A DNA stretch of 5,924 nt, taken from NCBI GenBank assembly GCA_937916005.1, contig CALGIA010000465.1:1-5924 (forward strand). Reading direction: 5' to 3'. Made by a program: the position numbers and the translations under genes. How positions within the stretch are numbered: the first letter of the stretch is position 1; each line of letters begins with the position of its first letter. Source of the DNA: an uncultured Rhodospirillaceae bacterium. GTDB taxonomy: Bacteria > Pseudomonadota > Alphaproteobacteria > MPNO01. Positions 4,906 through 5,924 of the stretch are shown here, piece after piece. The notes under the pieces were generated by a model, which had not been told where the DNA came from, did not search any database, and saw nothing but the letters and a program-made list of their open reading frames with translations.

Positions 4906-5924
4906 CTAGGCCGCGCCTTTCTGTTGGTGGTCGTAATTCTTTTCGATGCGGGATTTGAAGTAGTCGCCATACGACATGTCTTCATATTGCGGCGGGTTGT
5001 CGGGGCCGATGCAGCTGTTCAGGGTTTCCATCACCACATCGGCGTCGGGTGAGAAGAACAGCGGGACTGAATAGCGCTCGGAAGTCGATTCATTGACCGC
5101 CCGGTGCGGCGTTGACCCAAACAGCCCATTGGTCATGCGCATGCACATGTCGGCTGTATTGATGAGGAAATGACCCGGCATCATGGGCGCGCGGACCCAG
5201 TCGTCCGGACCGGCCATAATCTCGAGCCCATCCACGTCCGACTGGGGCAGGATCGTGAAAAATCCGTAATCCGTATGGGGCCCCGCGCCGAACACATTTG
5301 GCTTGCGGTCGGGTTGCGGCGGGTAATGCAGCATGCGCACCCGGATACCGGGGTCCCGGAACCCCGGATGATCATTGAAATATTGCGCCGGAAGGTCGAG
5401 TGCGGTGGCGTAGATGGGCAGCAGCTTCAGGGCCAGCGCCAGCTGGGCATCGACATATTCCAGCAGGGTGTCGCGGAAACCCGGCAGATTGTCCGGCCAT
5501 TGGTTGGGGCCCTTGAAGCGATGCCCCGCCAGAAGACCGGGATGATCCGGCGGCAGTTCGTTCTTGATGAAAAAGGCGGCGTTCTGGCTTGGCGTGTTGG
5601 CGGTCGCGACCGTGCTGGATGTGATGGTCGATGTGCCCATGGGCAGATAGCCGATATTGCCGTTGTCGATTTTCAGACGCATCTTGTCGTCCAGCGGCAA
5701 CGCATGAAACCGCGCGATCTGATCGAAAGTCCGGCGGATCAGATCATCCGGGACGCCATGATTGCGGATATAGAAAAACCCGATGCCCGTGCAGGCGGCA
5801 TAAAGCTCGCGGCCCAGTGTTTCCAGGGCGCCGGGCTCGCCGGCCAGATAGGCCGCCAGATCAAGCACGGGCACCTGGGCCGCGGAAAGAGTTTCATCGC
5901 CGGTATTGTTTACGGACGGGCTCA
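4906..5924 (-). CDS. 2-oxoglutarate/Fe(II)-dependent oxygenase, isopenicillin N synthase-like (5' end at or beyond window edge)
   Basis: The protein has 322 residues from GTG 5874 to TAG, and the frame stays open to the right edge, adding at least 16 residues. It has the two-part family layout: an N-terminal DIOX_N-like region with PVLDLAAYLAG and GFFYIRNHGVP (32-42), then the jelly-roll oxygenase core. Numbered from GTG 5874, the iron ligands are H200 and D202 (HTDYGFFTIL) and H257 (PHRAV), and R267/S269 (RYS) is the 2-oxoglutarate-binding pair. All are present, so it should be active. Members hydroxylate, desaturate or cyclise small molecules, consuming O2 and 2-oxoglutarate. GTG 5874 has no ribosome site, so the real start is probably upstream; the last two bases are the end of a possible NTG codon. 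The gene converges on the SDR with 11 nt between stops. Its substrate is unknown, and it is transcribed apart from the transporter. Confidence 0.9.
   Translation of the reverse strand, partial: SPSVNNTGDETLSAAQVPVLDLAAYLAGEPGALETLGRELYAACTGIGFFYIRNHGVPDDLIRRTFDQIARFHALPLDDKMRLKIDNGNIGYLPMGTSTITSSTVATANTPSQNAAFFIKNELPPDHPGLLAGHRFKGPNQWPDNLPGFRDTLLEYVDAQLALALKLLPIYATALDLPAQYFNDHPGFRDPGIRVRMLHYPPQPDRKPNVFGAGPHTDYGFFTILPQSDVDGLEIMAGPDDWVRAPMMPGHFLINTADMCMRMTNGLFGSTPHRAVNESTSERYSVPLFFSPDADVVMETLNSCIGPDNPPQYEDMSYGDYFKSRIEKNYDHQQKGAA

Noticed and set aside
4271..4906. A 211-codon open frame on the - strand opposite the SDR gene
   Set aside because: It is fully antisense to a gene with every SDR motif, is rich in Arg/His/Asp as GC-rich shadow frames are, and matches no family I recognise.
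4877..4920. Possible terminator at the SDR-oxygenase convergence
   Set aside because: Only a 4-bp GGCG/CGCC pairing is seen, with no T-run; too weak to call.

Overview
The window reads as a carboxylate-uptake and catabolism locus of a Proteobacterium, most likely an alphaproteobacterium. The tripartite TRAP transporter, the FCD-type GntR regulator and moderately high-GC coding DNA around an AT-rich control region fit that group. The sequence alone does not fix the genus. I saw no RNA genes, mobile elements, CRISPR arrays or prophage genes.

Layout. (1) Nt 3-230, + strand: the last 75 residues of a 3-hydroxyisobutyrate dehydrogenase-family (beta-hydroxyacid) dehydrogenase that enters from the left edge. 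(2) Nt 256-3248, - strand: a complete TRAP transporter operon in the order dctP (periplasmic binding protein), dctQ (small membrane subunit), dctM (large membrane subunit). A short hairpin lies in the dctP-dctQ gap and a strong 11-bp hairpin lies inside the first codons of dctQ. (3) Nt 3249-3450: an AT-rich divergent control region. It holds an extended -10 promoter for dctP and a 7+7 bp inverted repeat whose right arm sits in a perfect 12-bp palindrome. (4) Nt 3451-4894, + strand: a GntR/FCD regulator followed after 22 nt by a short-chain dehydrogenase (SDR), probably one operon. (5) Nt 4906 to the right edge, - strand: an isopenicillin N synthase-like 2-oxoglutarate/Fe(II) oxygenase, convergent with the SDR and open at the edge.

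How the parts may work together (inference). The TRAP system imports an organic acid. The GntR protein probably senses it or a metabolite and controls the divergent promoters through the palindromic site. The SDR, the beta-hydroxyacid dehydrogenase and perhaps the oxygenase would process the imported compound. The substrate cannot be read from the sequence. The families are all known; what may be undescribed is the substrate and this gene combination. Several starts deserve correction: TTG 3451 for the regulator, ATG 4130 for the SDR, and an off-edge or edge-straddling start for the oxygenase.
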